Of a stretch of 50,499 bases of DNA, positions 24,921-32,804 are shown one piece after another. The stretch comes from Pseudomonadota bacterium (lineage in GTDB: Bacteria > Pseudomonadota > Alphaproteobacteria > Micropepsales > Micropepsaceae), in contig JACQDN010000077.1 in NCBI GenBank assembly GCA_016201105.1, positions 1 to 50,499 of the forward strand, written 5' to 3'. How positions within the stretch are numbered: the first letter of the stretch is position 1; every line of letters starts with the position of its first letter. Under the pieces are notes generated by a model. That model had not been told where the DNA came from and did not search any database. It saw nothing but the letters and a program-made list of their open reading frames with translations. The position numbers were made by a program, and so were the translations under genes.

Positions 24921-25184
24921 ATGAGCCAGTTTGCGTTGCGTCTTCAAGGGTACCGTCTTACCACCGCCGAAATCCTTTATCGCATGCCGGATCATCCGGA
25001 TCTGCTGCAAACCTTCATTTGGCAAGAACTCGATATCGCACCGCGGTTTCCCGTGCTCAACAAATTTCTGCACTTCTGGGAAATCAGCCTCGAAGGCAAA
25101 CTGCATTCGGTGCGCGTGGCCGCGCGCGGACTGATTTCGGATGCCGAGCTGAAGATGGCAGGCAAAGAGTTCACGCTGCATTAG
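24921..25184 (+). CDS. Usg-family protein
   Basis: 87 aa from ATG 24921, with GGGAG 5 bases upstream. The sequence LRLQGYRLTTAEILYRMPDHPDLLQTFIWQELDIAPRFP is characteristic of the alphaproteobacterial Usg family, a small soluble protein of unknown biochemical role sometimes linked to the trpF region. It ends SDAELKMAGKEFTLH. A partial second copy of this 3' end lies 0.5 kb downstream. It overlaps the convergent thioesterase gene by 14 bases. Confidence 0.88.
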   Translation: MSQFALRLQGYRLTTAEILYRMPDHPDLLQTFIWQELDIAPRFPVLNKFLHFWEISLEGKLHSVRVAARGLISDAELKMAGKEFTLH

Positions 25185-25605
25185 GATACGGCGTCACAAT
25201 CTGTTGCGCCGACGCGCGGGCGATCAATTGGCCGTCGTCGCGCTTGAAGTCGGCCTCTACCGTGATCATCGCTTTTGTGGCCGCGGTGACGCGCGCCTCG
25301 ATATCGAGTGGATGCGCACGGCCCACTCGGAAGAATTGCACATTCAAATTGACCGTGCGAAACGCGCTACCCTCGGGAATGACGGTCATTGCGGCAAACC
25401 CCAGCATTTGATCGGCGAGCGCCGCGATGTAGCCGCCGAACATCGAACCGTCGCCATTGAGCACGTTCTCGTTGGGCAACCAGCGTTTTCTCGCGACACC
25501 CGCCGACCAATCGTCAAGCAGACCAAGCTGCAAGGTGCGCACGACGGGCGGCGGTTCTACGCTCTTGGCCTTGATCGCATCGAGACGGTCGGTTGCCCAG
25601 GTCAT
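25171..25605 (-). CDS. PaaI-family acyl-CoA thioesterase
   Basis: 144 aa from ATG 25605, chosen because GGAGAG lies 7 bases upstream; an ATG at 25617 lacks a binding site. Hotdog features: NGDGSMFGGYIAALADQMLGFAAMTVIPEG, with the GG turn of the family though the preceding His of HGG is Phe, and TVNLNVQFFRVGR. It is likely a small acyl- or aryl-CoA thioesterase, and the changed HGG may alter the substrate. It is separate from the thioesterase in the efflux locus. Confidence 0.87.
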   Translation of the reverse strand: MTWATDRLDAIKAKSVEPPPVVRTLQLGLLDDWSAGVARKRWLPNENVLNGDGSMFGGYIAALADQMLGFAAMTVIPEGSAFRTVNLNVQFFRVGRAHPLDIEARVTAATKAMITVEADFKRDDGQLIARASAQQIVTPYPNAA

Positions 25606-25691
25606 GTGGCTCTCCATTGGTACGCAAGTGTTGCACCTTGCTCGTGCCGATCATGGCACAGAACTCACTACCATGCGCCGCGGCGCAGGAG

Positions 25692-25745
25692 ATGGTTTCG
25701 GATGCGGAGCTGAAGATGGCAGGCGGGGAGCACTCGCTTCACTGA
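25692..25745 (+). pseudogene. Remnant of a usg-family gene 3' end
   Basis: Reads MVSDAELKMAGGEHSLH then TGA, against LISDAELKMAGKEFTLH then TAG at the end of the intact usg gene (25134-25184). The match in both peptide and DNA, including the stop position, shows a partial duplicate or the tail of a second usg copy. Residues just upstream (AAAQE) also resemble the VAARG before the intact motif. Nothing upstream of about 25677 looks like the rest of the gene. Confidence 0.75.
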
Positions 25746-25775
25746 CGGCGCGGGACGGCAGGAAGGAAATGGTTC

Positions 25776-25936
25776 GCGCGGAGACGCGGAGGCGCGGAGC
25801 GGTCTGAGAAAGCCTCGCTGTCGGCGTTTCACTTTCGGAAATTTCTTGGCGCGCGGAGCGCGCCGGCCAATTCTTCGGACATCAAAGCGTGTTCAAGAAA
25901 GTTCAGCGCAAACTCCGCGGCTCCGCGTCTCCGCGC
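25776..25936. repeat. Inverted repeat (element E) downstream of the dihydroorotase gene
   Basis: Arm 1 at 25776-25799 (GCGCGGAGACGCGGAGGCGCGG...) pairs with arm 2 at 25913-25936 (CTCCGCGGCTCCGCGTCTCC...) over 24 bases with one mismatch. The centre holds a shorter TTGGCGCGC ... GCGCGCC hairpin. It ends 11 bases from the pyrC stop. It resembles the CTCCGCGTCTCCGCG-type interspersed repeat seen in many proteobacterial genomes. Together with the usg remnant it fills the 342-base stretch 25606-25947. Confidence 0.82.
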
Positions 25937-25947
25937 GCCAATTCTTC

Positions 25948-27285
25948 TTATTCTCGCTTGAGAGTTTCGGTGAAGCGGATCGCTTCGCCCTGCCCGCTTT
26001 GCGTGAGTGCGTGGTCGCGCATGACGGCCTTGCCGCGCAGGATCGTCGCCACCGGCCAGCCGGTGGTCGTCAGGCCGTCGAACGGCGTCCAGCCGCATTT
26101 GGACGCGATCCAGCTGTTTTCGATTTTGCGCTTCTTCTTGAGATCGACGATCGTGAAGTCGGCATCGTAGCCGAGCGCGATGCGGCCCTTGCCGGCGATG
26201 CCGAAGATGCGCGCAGCACCGGCGCTCGTCAGATCGACGAAGCGCTCCAGCGAAAGACGCTCCGCATTCACGTGATCGAGCAGAATCGTCGCCAGCGTCT
26301 GCACCCCGGGCATGCCGGACGGCGTATCGGGATAGGTCTTGTTTTTTTCCTCACGCGTGTGGGGCGCGTGATCGGAGCCGATGACATCGATCAAACCGTC
26401 GGCCACCGCCTTCCATAGCGCTTCGCGGTGCTCCGCCGTGCGAATGGGCGGATTCATTTGCGCATAAGTGCCGAGGCGTTCGTAGCATTCGGGTGCTGTG
26501 AGCGTCAGGTGCTGGGGCGTCGTCTCGACGGTGACAAAGTCATGCGCGTCCGCGAGCAGCGGCAATTCTTCGGCCGTCGTGACGTGCAGCACATGCAAAC
26601 GGCGGCCTGCTTCGCGGGCCAGGCGAATGACACGTTCGGTCGAGGCACGCGCGGCTTCCGCATCGCGCCACACCGGGTGGCTGCGCGGATCGCCTTTCAC
26701 AGCGAGGTGCTTTCGAGCGACGAGACGATCTTCGTCTTCGGAATGCACCGCCATGCGGCGGGTACCGGATTTGAGCGCGGCCAGAATGTCGTCGTTCTTA
26801 TTCAGCAGCAGCGTGCCGGTGGACGAGCCCAAGAACGCCTTGACGCCGCACACGCCGGGCAAACGTTCCAGCGTTTTCAATTCGGCAATGTTTGCGGGCG
26901 TCGCGCCGGCATAGAAGGCGTAATCGCAATGCATGCGATGGCGGGCGCGCGCGAGCTTGTCTTCGATCGCCGCGCGCGATGTTGTCGGCGGATGGGTGTT
27001 CGGCATTTCGAACACGGCCGTGACACCGCCCAGCACCGCCGCGCGGCTGCCGCTCTCGAGATCTTCCTTGTGCTCGTTGCCCGGCTCGCGGAAATGGACC
27101 TGGGTATCGATCACGCCGGGCAGGACATGCAAACCTTGGGCTTCGAATACTTCGCGCGCCTTGGCGCTTGCAAACGAACCGACGGCGGCGATCTTGCCGT
27201 TCTTCACACCGACATCGGCCGGGGCGATGCCGTTTGGTGTCGCGGCAATGCCCCCTCGGATCAGAAGGTCGAAGCTCTCGGTCAT
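25948..27285 (-). CDS. pyrC: Dihydroorotase (type I, variant metal site)
   Basis: 445 aa amidohydrolase. The zinc-binding start is DTQVHFREPG (residues 60-69): the first His of the normal HxH is Gln62. Later ligands are in place: carboxy-lysine in GVKAFLGSSTG, His in AVHSEDED, His in HVLHVTT, and Asp in GSDHAPHT. The substrate-binding EMPNTHPPT is present. Dihydroorotase converts carbamoyl aspartate to dihydroorotate. From memory this Gln-type subgroup recurs in alphaproteobacteria annotated as dihydroorotase. A hydantoinase-like role cannot be excluded. It diverges from the GT4 gene across an 84-base gap. Confidence 0.85.
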   Translation of the reverse strand: MTESFDLLIRGGIAATPNGIAPADVGVKNGKIAAVGSFASAKAREVFEAQGLHVLPGVIDTQVHFREPGNEHKEDLESGSRAAVLGGVTAVFEMPNTHPPTTSRAAIEDKLARARHRMHCDYAFYAGATPANIAELKTLERLPGVCGVKAFLGSSTGTLLLNKNDDILAALKSGTRRMAVHSEDEDRLVARKHLAVKGDPRSHPVWRDAEAARASTERVIRLAREAGRRLHVLHVTTAEELPLLADAHDFVTVETTPQHLTLTAPECYERLGTYAQMNPPIRTAEHREALWKAVADGLIDVIGSDHAPHTREEKNKTYPDTPSGMPGVQTLATILLDHVNAERLSLERFVDLTSAGAARIFGIAGKGRIALGYDADFTIVDLKKKRKIENSWIASKCGWTPFDGLTTTGWPVATILRGKAVMRDHALTQSGQGEAIRFTETLKRE

Positions 27286-27369
27286 GCGGCTGTCTTAAGC
27301 GAGGCCAGACGTTCACACAATTGGACCGATACAATTGACGTCCGCCTGCGGTTCCCTCACACACCCGCC

Positions 27370-28473
27370 ATGATCCTGTTCGCGACTCAGAATTTCCTGC
27401 CCGACGTGGGAGGGACCCAGCTTTATGTGACGGGTCTCGCCGACGCCCTGGCCAAGCGCGGGCATGGAATCGAAGTCTATTGCGACGCATCGAGCGCGGG
27501 CGCCGCGGCGAAGGTGGATGCGGCGCGGTCCTATCCCATCCGGCGCTTCTGGGGACCCAGGCCATGGATGCGTTTGACCAAGGCGCGTGCCGTCAATCGG
27601 CGGCTGGCGCGAGGCGGCGTGAAGGCGCTCATCACGGACACCTGGAAAAGCCTCGAACATCTTTCGACGGAGAAGCTGAAAGGCGTGCGCGTGATGTGCC
27701 TTGCGCACGGCAGCGAATTTCTGGTGGCACGCGGCAGTCGAAAAGAAAGGCGGCTGATCGCTTGCATGGCCAAGGCCGACATCGTGGCCGCCAATTCGCA
27801 GTTCACGGCCGACGAACTGAAGCGTTACGCCGGCGGCAAGACGCAAGTGCGCGTCTTGTTGCCTGGTGTCACACCGCCGCCGCTGGCACCGCGACAAATG
27901 CCCGATCTCTCTGGCGCCGATGCGCCACATATCCTGACGATTGCGCGGCTCGAACCGCGCAAAGGCATCGATGCGGTGCTGCAGTCCCTGCCTGCGCTAC
28001 GGGCCGCCCATCCCGGTCTCATCTACGACGTCATCGGCAAGGGCGACGACAAAGCGCGGCTCATCGCTCTGGCGCGGAGTTTGGGCGTCGGCGAGAGCGT
28101 GCGCTTCCACGGCTACATCTCCGAACATGAAAAGGCGCAACTGATCGCCGCGTCCGAGATTTTCGCCCTGCCCAACCGGCGCGAACCGGGATCGGTGGAA
28201 GGCTTCGGCATCGTGTTCCTGGAGGCGGCGGCTTACGGCGTTCCATCCCTGGCAGGCGCCGACGGCGGCACCGGCGACGCGGTGCTCGAAGGCAGGACCG
28301 GCTTGGTCGTGGACGCCGCCGACCCCAAGAATGTGGAAACGGCTCTCTTGAAACTGCTTGGAAGCGGCAACGAACGCGCCGCGATGGGCAAGGCCGCGCA
28401 TCAGCGCTTCTGGTCCGAGTTTGCCTGGGACGCCGCCATTGCGCGCTTCGAAGACGCTCTTTTGCTAGGATGA
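27370..28473 (+). CDS. Glycosyltransferase family 4
   Basis: 367 aa from ATG 27370. The GT-B fold N-domain has LPDVGGTQLYVTGLADALAKRGH. The C-domain has ILTIARLEPRKGIDAVLQSLP, the KGDDKARLIALA donor-site segment and the E-x7-E motif EGFGIVFLEAAAYGVPSLAG. It transfers a sugar from an activated donor, probably in envelope polysaccharide or glycolipid synthesis. The acceptor is not determinable. ygfZ starts 5 bases after its stop, so the two are co-transcribed. Confidence 0.92.
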   Translation: MILFATQNFLPDVGGTQLYVTGLADALAKRGHGIEVYCDASSAGAAAKVDAARSYPIRRFWGPRPWMRLTKARAVNRRLARGGVKALITDTWKSLEHLSTEKLKGVRVMCLAHGSEFLVARGSRKERRLIACMAKADIVAANSQFTADELKRYAGGKTQVRVLLPGVTPPPLAPRQMPDLSGADAPHILTIARLEPRKGIDAVLQSLPALRAAHPGLIYDVIGKGDDKARLIALARSLGVGESVRFHGYISEHEKAQLIAASEIFALPNRREPGSVEGFGIVFLEAAAYGVPSLAGADGGTGDAVLEGRTGLVVDAADPKNVETALLKLLGSGNERAAMGKAAHQRFWSEFAWDAAIARFEDALLLG

Positions 28474-28477
28474 GGCC

Positions 28478-29290
28478 ATGACCGTGGCTCATCTGACCGA
28501 CCGCGCGGTGATCGACATCTCCGGGCCGGAAACCGGGAATTTCCTGCAAGGTCTCATCACCAACGACGTGGAAATCCTCGATGCCGGCGAGGCGCTCTAC
28601 GCCGCCCTGCTGACGCCGCAGGGCAAGATCCTGTTCGACTTCTTGGCGGCGCGCAGCGGCGACACCGTGTTTCTAGATTGCGCCGCGGCGGCGCGCGAGG
28701 CCCTGGTCAAGCGTCTCACCCTTTATCGGTTGCGCACCAAGGTCACGATCACGGCGCGCGATGATTTGGCCGTCGTTGCCGCCTGGAATACCGGACCCTT
28801 GCACGGCCTTGTGTTCGACGACCCGCGGTTCAATGCACTCGGCCGGCGGGCGATCGTCGAGAAAAAAGAAATTCCTACCGATGCGGTGGGCGCCGACGTC
28901 TACCTCGCCCGGCGCCTTGGACTTGGCGTACCCGAGAGTGCCGATTTCGGACAGGACAAGATCTTTGCGCTGGACGCGGGCCTTGAGGAACTGCAAGGCG
29001 TTTCGTTCGAGAAAGGCTGCTATGTCGGCCAGGAGCTGACCGCGCGCATGAAGCACCGGGGCACTGCGCGCAAGCGGTTGCTGGCGATTGTCTCACAAGA
29101 CGGCGAAAACCTCCCTGCTGACAGTCAGGTGTCAGCAGGCGGCAAGACACTCGGCGAAATCGTGTCGGTTTACGGCGCGCAGGGCTTTGCGCTCATCCGC
29201 CTGGATCGATTGGAAGAAGCGGCGGATGCGGAGCTCATCGCAAACACGGTGCGGGTCACCATCACAAAACCCGCATGGCTTTCCGCTTGA
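28478..29290 (+). CDS. ygfZ: YgfZ/GcvT-like folate-binding protein
   Basis: 270 aa. The signature KGCYVGQE spans residues 179-186 with Cys181, the YgfZ motif used in iron-sulfur cluster enzyme maintenance with folate. The N-terminal half follows the GcvT-like fold (GPETGNFLQGLITNDV, LLTPQGKILFDF). The length is shorter than E. coli YgfZ (326 aa), as is common in alphaproteobacteria. It lies 5 bases after the GT4 gene and 62 bases before the VOC gene. Confidence 0.92.
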   Translation: MTVAHLTDRAVIDISGPETGNFLQGLITNDVEILDAGEALYAALLTPQGKILFDFLAARSGDTVFLDCAAAAREALVKRLTLYRLRTKVTITARDDLAVVAAWNTGPLHGLVFDDPRFNALGRRAIVEKKEIPTDAVGADVYLARRLGLGVPESADFGQDKIFALDAGLEELQGVSFEKGCYVGQELTARMKHRGTARKRLLAIVSQDGENLPADSQVSAGGKTLGEIVSVYGAQGFALIRLDRLEEAADAELIANTVRVTITKPAWLSA

Positions 29291-29352
29291 CCCATGCCTA
29301 CAAGAGTTCACATTAGCCATTCCCTCTCTTTTGACCCTTCATGGAGGCTTTC

Positions 29353-29862
29353 ATGCTGCATCATGTTTCCGTCGGCGTGCGTGACGTCGAGCGCGCCGCG
29401 AAATTCTACGATCCCGTACTGGCCGCGCTCGGTTACAAGCGGGTGATGGAATTCATGCCGTTCGCCATCGGCTACGGCACCGATCATCCCGAGTTCTGGG
29501 TGCAGCTGCCGCACGATCAAAATCCGTCGAGCGTGGGCAACGGCGTGCATGTCGGCTTCTCCGCCCGCAGCAAGGAGGCGGTGAACAAATTCCACGCGGC
29601 CGCGCTGGCCCATGGCGGCAGCAACAATGGCGAGCCCGGCCCACGCCCCGATTACGGCCCAGCCTATTACGGCGCCTTCATCTACGATCTCGACGGCAAC
29701 AAGCTGGAAGCGACGCTGCACGCCCCGGCGCCGGCTGCCAAGGCAAAAGCCTCCGCCAAACCGAAGGCCAAAGCGAAAGCGGCGAAGAAGCCGGCAAAAA
29801 AAGCCACGAAGAAAAAAACCGCCAAAAAGAAAGCGGGCAAGCGCAAAGCAAAGCGCCGGTGA
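29353..29862 (+). CDS. VOC-family protein with histone-H1-like lysine-rich tail
   Basis: 169 aa from ATG 29353, with GGAGG 6 bases upstream. Residues 1-123 are a complete VOC (glyoxalase/dioxygenase fold) domain: LHHVSVGVRDVERAAKFYDPVLAALGYKRV, with the C-terminal FIYDLDGNKLEAT metal-side strand. Residues 124-169 are a low-complexity tail of only K, R, A, P, T, S and G, with 22 of the last 40 residues basic, as in histone H1 or AlgP/HU C-tails. Such tails usually bind DNA or RNA. The stop overlaps the GTG start of tag (GTGA at 29859-29862). Confidence 0.9.
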   Translation: MLHHVSVGVRDVERAAKFYDPVLAALGYKRVMEFMPFAIGYGTDHPEFWVQLPHDQNPSSVGNGVHVGFSARSKEAVNKFHAAALAHGGSNNGEPGPRPDYGPAYYGAFIYDLDGNKLEATLHAPAPAAKAKASAKPKAKAKAAKKPAKKATKKKTAKKKAGKRKAKRR

Positions 29863-30461
29863 ACGAACGCGTTCAGATCACTGGGCGCTGTACCTGGCCT
29901 GGCACCGATCCGCTCTATGTCGCCTATCACGACGAAGAGTGGGGCGTGCCGGAATATGACGCGCGCGCGCTCTACGAAAAGCTCGTCCTGGATGGATTTC
30001 AGGCCGGGCTTTCGTGGATCACGATCCTGCGCAAGCGCGAGAATTTTCGAAAGGCCTTTCACGTGTTCGATCCCGCGAGAATCGCGCGCTACGGCAAGCG
30101 CGACGTGGAGCGCCTTCTCAAGAACGAAGGCATCATCCGCAGCAAGGCCAAAATCGACGCCGCCATCAAAGGCGCGAAACTGTGGCTTGAGATCGAAGAG
30201 AAGGAACCGGGCGGTTTTCGCGAGCTGATCTGGAAGCACGTCGGCGGAGCCCCGAAGGTCAACCGCTACAAGTCCACCAAGCAAGTGCCGGCGCAGACGA
30301 AGATGAGCGAAGGTCTATCCAAGGAGTTAAAACAACGCGGCTTTAATTTCGTGGGACCGGTGATCGTCTATGCGTTCGCGCAGGATGTCGGCATGGTCAA
30401 CGATCATCTGGTGGCGTGCGACCGGCATGCGGAGTGCGAGAAGCTGGGACACCTGCGCTGA
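29859..30461 (+). CDS. tag: DNA-3-methyladenine glycosylase I
   Basis: 200 aa from GTG 29859, overlapping the VOC stop by 4 bases. Tag features: RCTWPGTDPLYVAYHDEEWGVP with Cys11 and His24 as zinc ligands, LDGFQAGLSWITILRKRENFRKAFHVFDP with the substrate-pocket Glu and Trp, and a C-terminal NDHLVACDRHAEC with the remaining zinc ligands. It removes N3-methyladenine from alkylated DNA. Coupling to a VOC protein with a DNA-binding-like tail is unusual. Confidence 0.96.
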   Translation: MNERVQITGRCTWPGTDPLYVAYHDEEWGVPEYDARALYEKLVLDGFQAGLSWITILRKRENFRKAFHVFDPARIARYGKRDVERLLKNEGIIRSKAKIDAAIKGAKLWLEIEEKEPGGFRELIWKHVGGAPKVNRYKSTKQVPAQTKMSEGLSKELKQRGFNFVGPVIVYAFAQDVGMVNDHLVACDRHAECEKLGHLR

Positions 30462-30464
30462 CTT

Positions 30465-30587
30465 CCACCCTCCCTCGGGAGGGTCGGAAAATCCGTAGCG
30501 GAGCGTAGGATTTGTCGGGGAGGATCAGGAAGGTTGTCGCGCATCCTCCCCGAAGCGCTTCGCGCTTCGCCCCCCCGAGGGAGGGTA
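30465..30587. repeat. Palindromic 3'-UTR repeat R3 (family B)
   Basis: Outer arms CCACCCTCCC and GGGAGGGTAG enclose a GGGGAGGAT/ATCCTCCCC central stem. The left side hairpin is AAAATCC...GGATTTG; the right one is the variant CGAAGCGC/GCGCTTCG instead of the CGAAATTTGC type. It occupies the whole gap between the convergent stops of tag (30461) and queF (30592). Confidence 0.9.
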
Positions 30588-30591
30588 GATT

Positions 30592-31047
30592 TTAGCTTCG
30601 TCCGCGATAGGGTGAGACGCCGGGATCGGGGAGCCAGACGTCCTTCGGCAATCGCCCGGTTTGCCAGAACACATCGATGGGAATGCCGCCGCGCGGGTAC
30701 CAATAACCCGCGATGCGTAGGTATTTCGGTTTGATCGCCGCCACGACGCGCTTGGCGATCATGATCGTGCAATCTTCGTGGAACGCGGCGTGACTGCGGA
30801 AGCTCGCGAGAAACAATTTGAGCGACTTGGATTCGAGGATCGATTTTCCCGGCACGTAGTCGATGACGAAGTGGGCGAAATCGGGCTGACCGGTCACCGG
30901 GCACAAGCAGGTGAATTCCGGCGCGGTGAAGCGGACAATGTAGTCGGCGTCGGTATGCGGATTGGCTACGGCTTCGAGCTTGGCTTTGTCAGGTGAAGCA
31001 GGAAGCGGAACGGGACGACCGAGTTGCGTGAGCGTTTTCTTCGCCAT
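30592..31047 (-). CDS. queF: NADPH-dependent 7-cyano-7-deazaguanine reductase (preQ0 reductase)
   Basis: 151 aa from ATG 31047, the short type-I QueF. Motifs: [11 protein letters not shown] (Cys49 and Asp56 as the catalytic pair) and [22 protein letters not shown] (the QueF signature with NADPH contacts). It reduces preQ0 to preQ1 in queuosine biosynthesis. The start shares a base with the queD stop (TGATG at 31045-31049), so the two are co-translated. queC and queE are not in this window. Confidence 0.96.
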   Translation of the reverse strand: MAKKTLTQLGRPVPLPASPDKAKLEAVANPHTDADYIVRFTAPEFTCLCPVTGQPDFAHFVIDYVPGKSILESKSLKLFLASFRSHAAFHEDCTIMIAKRVVAAIKPKYLRIAGYWYPRGGIPIDVFWQTGRLPKDVWLPDPGVSPYRGRS

Positions 31048-31403
31048 CAGCGTTCCTCGTAGACGCAACTTTGACCATAGGACGGGCGGCGCAGCTTCAC
31101 GCGCACGACTTGCGGCAAGGAAGCTTTCGCACGAATAAAGATGAAGCGCGCGAGGTTTTCCAAAGTGGGTGTGCCCATGCCTTCGATGTCATTGAGCAAC
31201 CGATGGTCGAGCGTTTCGCGGATGGTTTCGAGTGCGGCTTTGACCTCGCCAAGGTCGCGCAGGAAGCCTGTCTTCGGATTGGGCTCGCCGCGCAGCGTCA
31301 CTTCCACATAGAAAGAATGTCCGTGCAGGCGCGCGTTTTCCGGAGCGCTTTGCCCCAGATAGTGCGCGGCATCGAAGCCGAATTCCTGCGTGAGCTCGAT
31401 CAT
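31047..31403 (-). CDS. queD: QueD-like 6-carboxytetrahydropterin synthase family protein lacking the usual Cys
   Basis: 118 aa from ATG 31403; the frame extends upstream only to a TTG. The zinc ligands His14, His27 and His29 (HGH) are present, as is the LDHRLLND Asp-His pair. The Cys that precedes R-L-H-G-H by a few residues in E. coli QueD is Asn here, and the C-terminal Glu (VKET in E. coli, VKLR here) is changed. It belongs to the PTPS superfamily and is coupled to queF, so a queuosine role is likely, but catalysis by the standard mechanism is uncertain. Confidence 0.87.
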   Translation of the reverse strand: MIELTQEFGFDAAHYLGQSAPENARLHGHSFYVEVTLRGEPNPKTGFLRDLGEVKAALETIRETLDHRLLNDIEGMGTPTLENLARFIFIRAKASLPQVVRVKLRRPSYGQSCVYEER

Positions 31404-31468
31404 GGCCGGGCTTGTGGCGCGGGCGGGACAGCCGGTCAAGGGTTGGGCGAGGTCGGTATGATTTGCGC

Positions 31469-31618
31469 ATCACCTCCCCCTCGTGGGGAGGTCGAAAAAT
31501 CCGCAGCGCAGCGGAGAATTTTTCGGGTGAGGGGAAGCTTCACCATTTGCGCTTTATTCTTACCCCTCACCCGAAATTTGCTTCGCAAATCTCGACCTCC
31601 CCACGAGGGGGAGGTGAT
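31469..31618. repeat. Palindromic 3'-UTR repeat R4 (family A)
   Basis: ATCACCTCCCC opens and GGGGAGGTGAT closes the element. Local hairpins are ACCTCCCCCTCGTGGGGAGGT at one end and its mirror at the other, CGAAAAATCC...GAATTTTTCG, GGTGAGGGGAAGCTTCACC and CGAAATTTGC/GCAAATCTCG. The central GGGTGAGGGG/CCCCTCACCC long-range stem is intact. It ends 11 bases from the FMN-reductase stop. Confidence 0.92.
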
Positions 31619-31628
31619 TGCTGTTGTG

Positions 31629-32219
31629 CTACTTCGCCAGCACCCCGCCCCGCACTTCTTCGCGCAGGGGTTTGAGCGCCTCGGTCCAGCGCAAGAGTTC
31701 GTTTAGCGTTGCGGTCGCGCCCTGGGCGTTGAAGTCGTTGGCGTGGAACACACCGTCCTTGATCTGCTGAAACACGTTGGGCAGCCACACGCCTTCGGGG
31801 ATGGGCATCATCTTCAAGGCCGCGAGAGTCAGTTTGACGGTGTTGGTCGAGCGGCCGGCGGCAGAAATGCCGCCATAGCCCACCAGGCCGACGGGTTTGT
31901 ACTGCCATTCCCAGAACAGGTAATCGAGTGCGTTGGTGAAGGACGGCGGCGGACTGAAATTGTATTCCGGCGTCACGAAGACGAAGGCATCGGCCTGCTT
32001 CACGCTGGCGGACCATTTCTTGGTGTGCTCGTGCTCGTATTGCCGGCGCATGGGATGATGCGGCTCGTCGATGAGAGGCAGTTCGAAATCCGCGAGGTCG
32101 ACCGCTTCGGCGTCGAACTTGCCGTGCTTCTTCGCGAAATCCAAAAACCACTGCGCGATCGCAGGGCCTACTCTTCCCGGCCGCGTGCTGACCGTGACGA
32201 CTTGAAGCTTGGGGGCCAT
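31629..32219 (-). CDS. NADPH-dependent FMN reductase family protein
   Basis: 196 aa flavodoxin-like fold. The FMN phosphate loop is VVTVSTRPGRVG (residues about 7-18), then VTPEYNFSPPPSFTNALDYLF and LVGYGGISAAGRSTN, which are the SsuE/ArsH-like quinone and azoreductase motifs. It likely reduces flavins, quinones or azo compounds. It is divergent from an HxlR regulator with a 105-base gap holding a palindrome, the usual arrangement for HxlR-controlled reductases. Confidence 0.92.
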   Translation of the reverse strand: MAPKLQVVTVSTRPGRVGPAIAQWFLDFAKKHGKFDAEAVDLADFELPLIDEPHHPMRRQYEHEHTKKWSASVKQADAFVFVTPEYNFSPPPSFTNALDYLFWEWQYKPVGLVGYGGISAAGRSTNTVKLTLAALKMMPIPEGVWLPNVFQQIKDGVFHANDFNAQGATATLNELLRWTEALKPLREEVRGGVLAK

Positions 32220-32261
32220 GGAATTCTCCTTCAGTCAGGTGTGGTATAGAACGGGTACTGG

Positions 32262-32274
32262 CACTATATTAGTG
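32262..32274. promoter_or_regulatory. Candidate HxlR operator
   Basis: CACTA (32262-32266), spacer TAT, TAGTG (32270-32274) is a perfect odd palindrome in the AT-rich gap between the divergent reductase and hxlR genes. A looser pair (GGTACTGGCAC and GGTGCC) flanks it. HxlR dimers usually bind GTAC-type or similar short palindromes, so this is a likely site but short. Confidence 0.4.
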
Positions 32275-32324
32275 ACTGAGACTAAATTGGTGCCTGCCAA
32301 GAGCGGGCGCAAGAAGGCACACAG

Positions 32325-32804
32325 ATGACACGCGGTACCCCTCATGTAACCGAAGCCCATCGATCCGAAGATTGCCGCGCGGTAAGCGGCGTACTCGCCC
32401 GCATCGGCGACAAATGGTCGGTGCTGATCGTCTCCCGGCTCGGCAAAAACGCCATGCGATTCAACGAGCTGAAACGGGAGATCGGCGGCATTTCACAGCG
32501 CATGCTGACGCTTACCCTGCGCGGGTTGGAACGCGATGGACTGATAACGCGCACCGTCTATCCCACGATCCCGCCGCGGGTGGACTATGCGCTGACGGCT
32601 CTGGGCCGCTCGCTGCTCGTGCCGGTGAGCGCGCTGGGCGATTGGGCGCGCAAGAACATGCGCACCATCGAAGACGCGCGGGCCGCGTTCGACGGAATCT
32701 GCGAACGCGCGGGGAAGAAGCCGCTGCGGGCAGCGGCGAAGCGCGCATCTAGAAATTTGAATCGTGTATTCCACCCTCCCTTGGGAGGGTCGAAAAATCC
32801 GTAG
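32325..32804 (+). CDS. HxlR-family transcriptional regulator
   Basis: 159 aa from ATG 32325. The winged helix-turn-helix (about residues 20-105) contains IGDKWSVLIVSRLGKNAMRFNELKREIGGISQRMLTLTLRGLERDGLITR, the HxlR core, followed by the ALTALGRSL wing. The final ~11 residues (HPPLGGSKNP) and the TAG stop are encoded by repeat R5, so the native end has been replaced or extended by the repeat. It probably regulates the adjacent FMN reductase in response to aldehydes or quinones. Confidence 0.93.
   Translation: MTRGTPHVTEAHRSEDCRAVSGVLARIGDKWSVLIVSRLGKNAMRFNELKREIGGISQRMLTLTLRGLERDGLITRTVYPTIPPRVDYALTALGRSLLVPVSALGDWARKNMRTIEDARAAFDGICERAGKKPLRAAAKRASRNLNRVFHPPLGGSKNP

Noticed and set aside
25457..25807. 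A 116-codon frame across the thioesterase start, usg remnant and element E
   Set aside because: Composition is driven by the repeat and the antisense gene; no ribosome binding site or motif.
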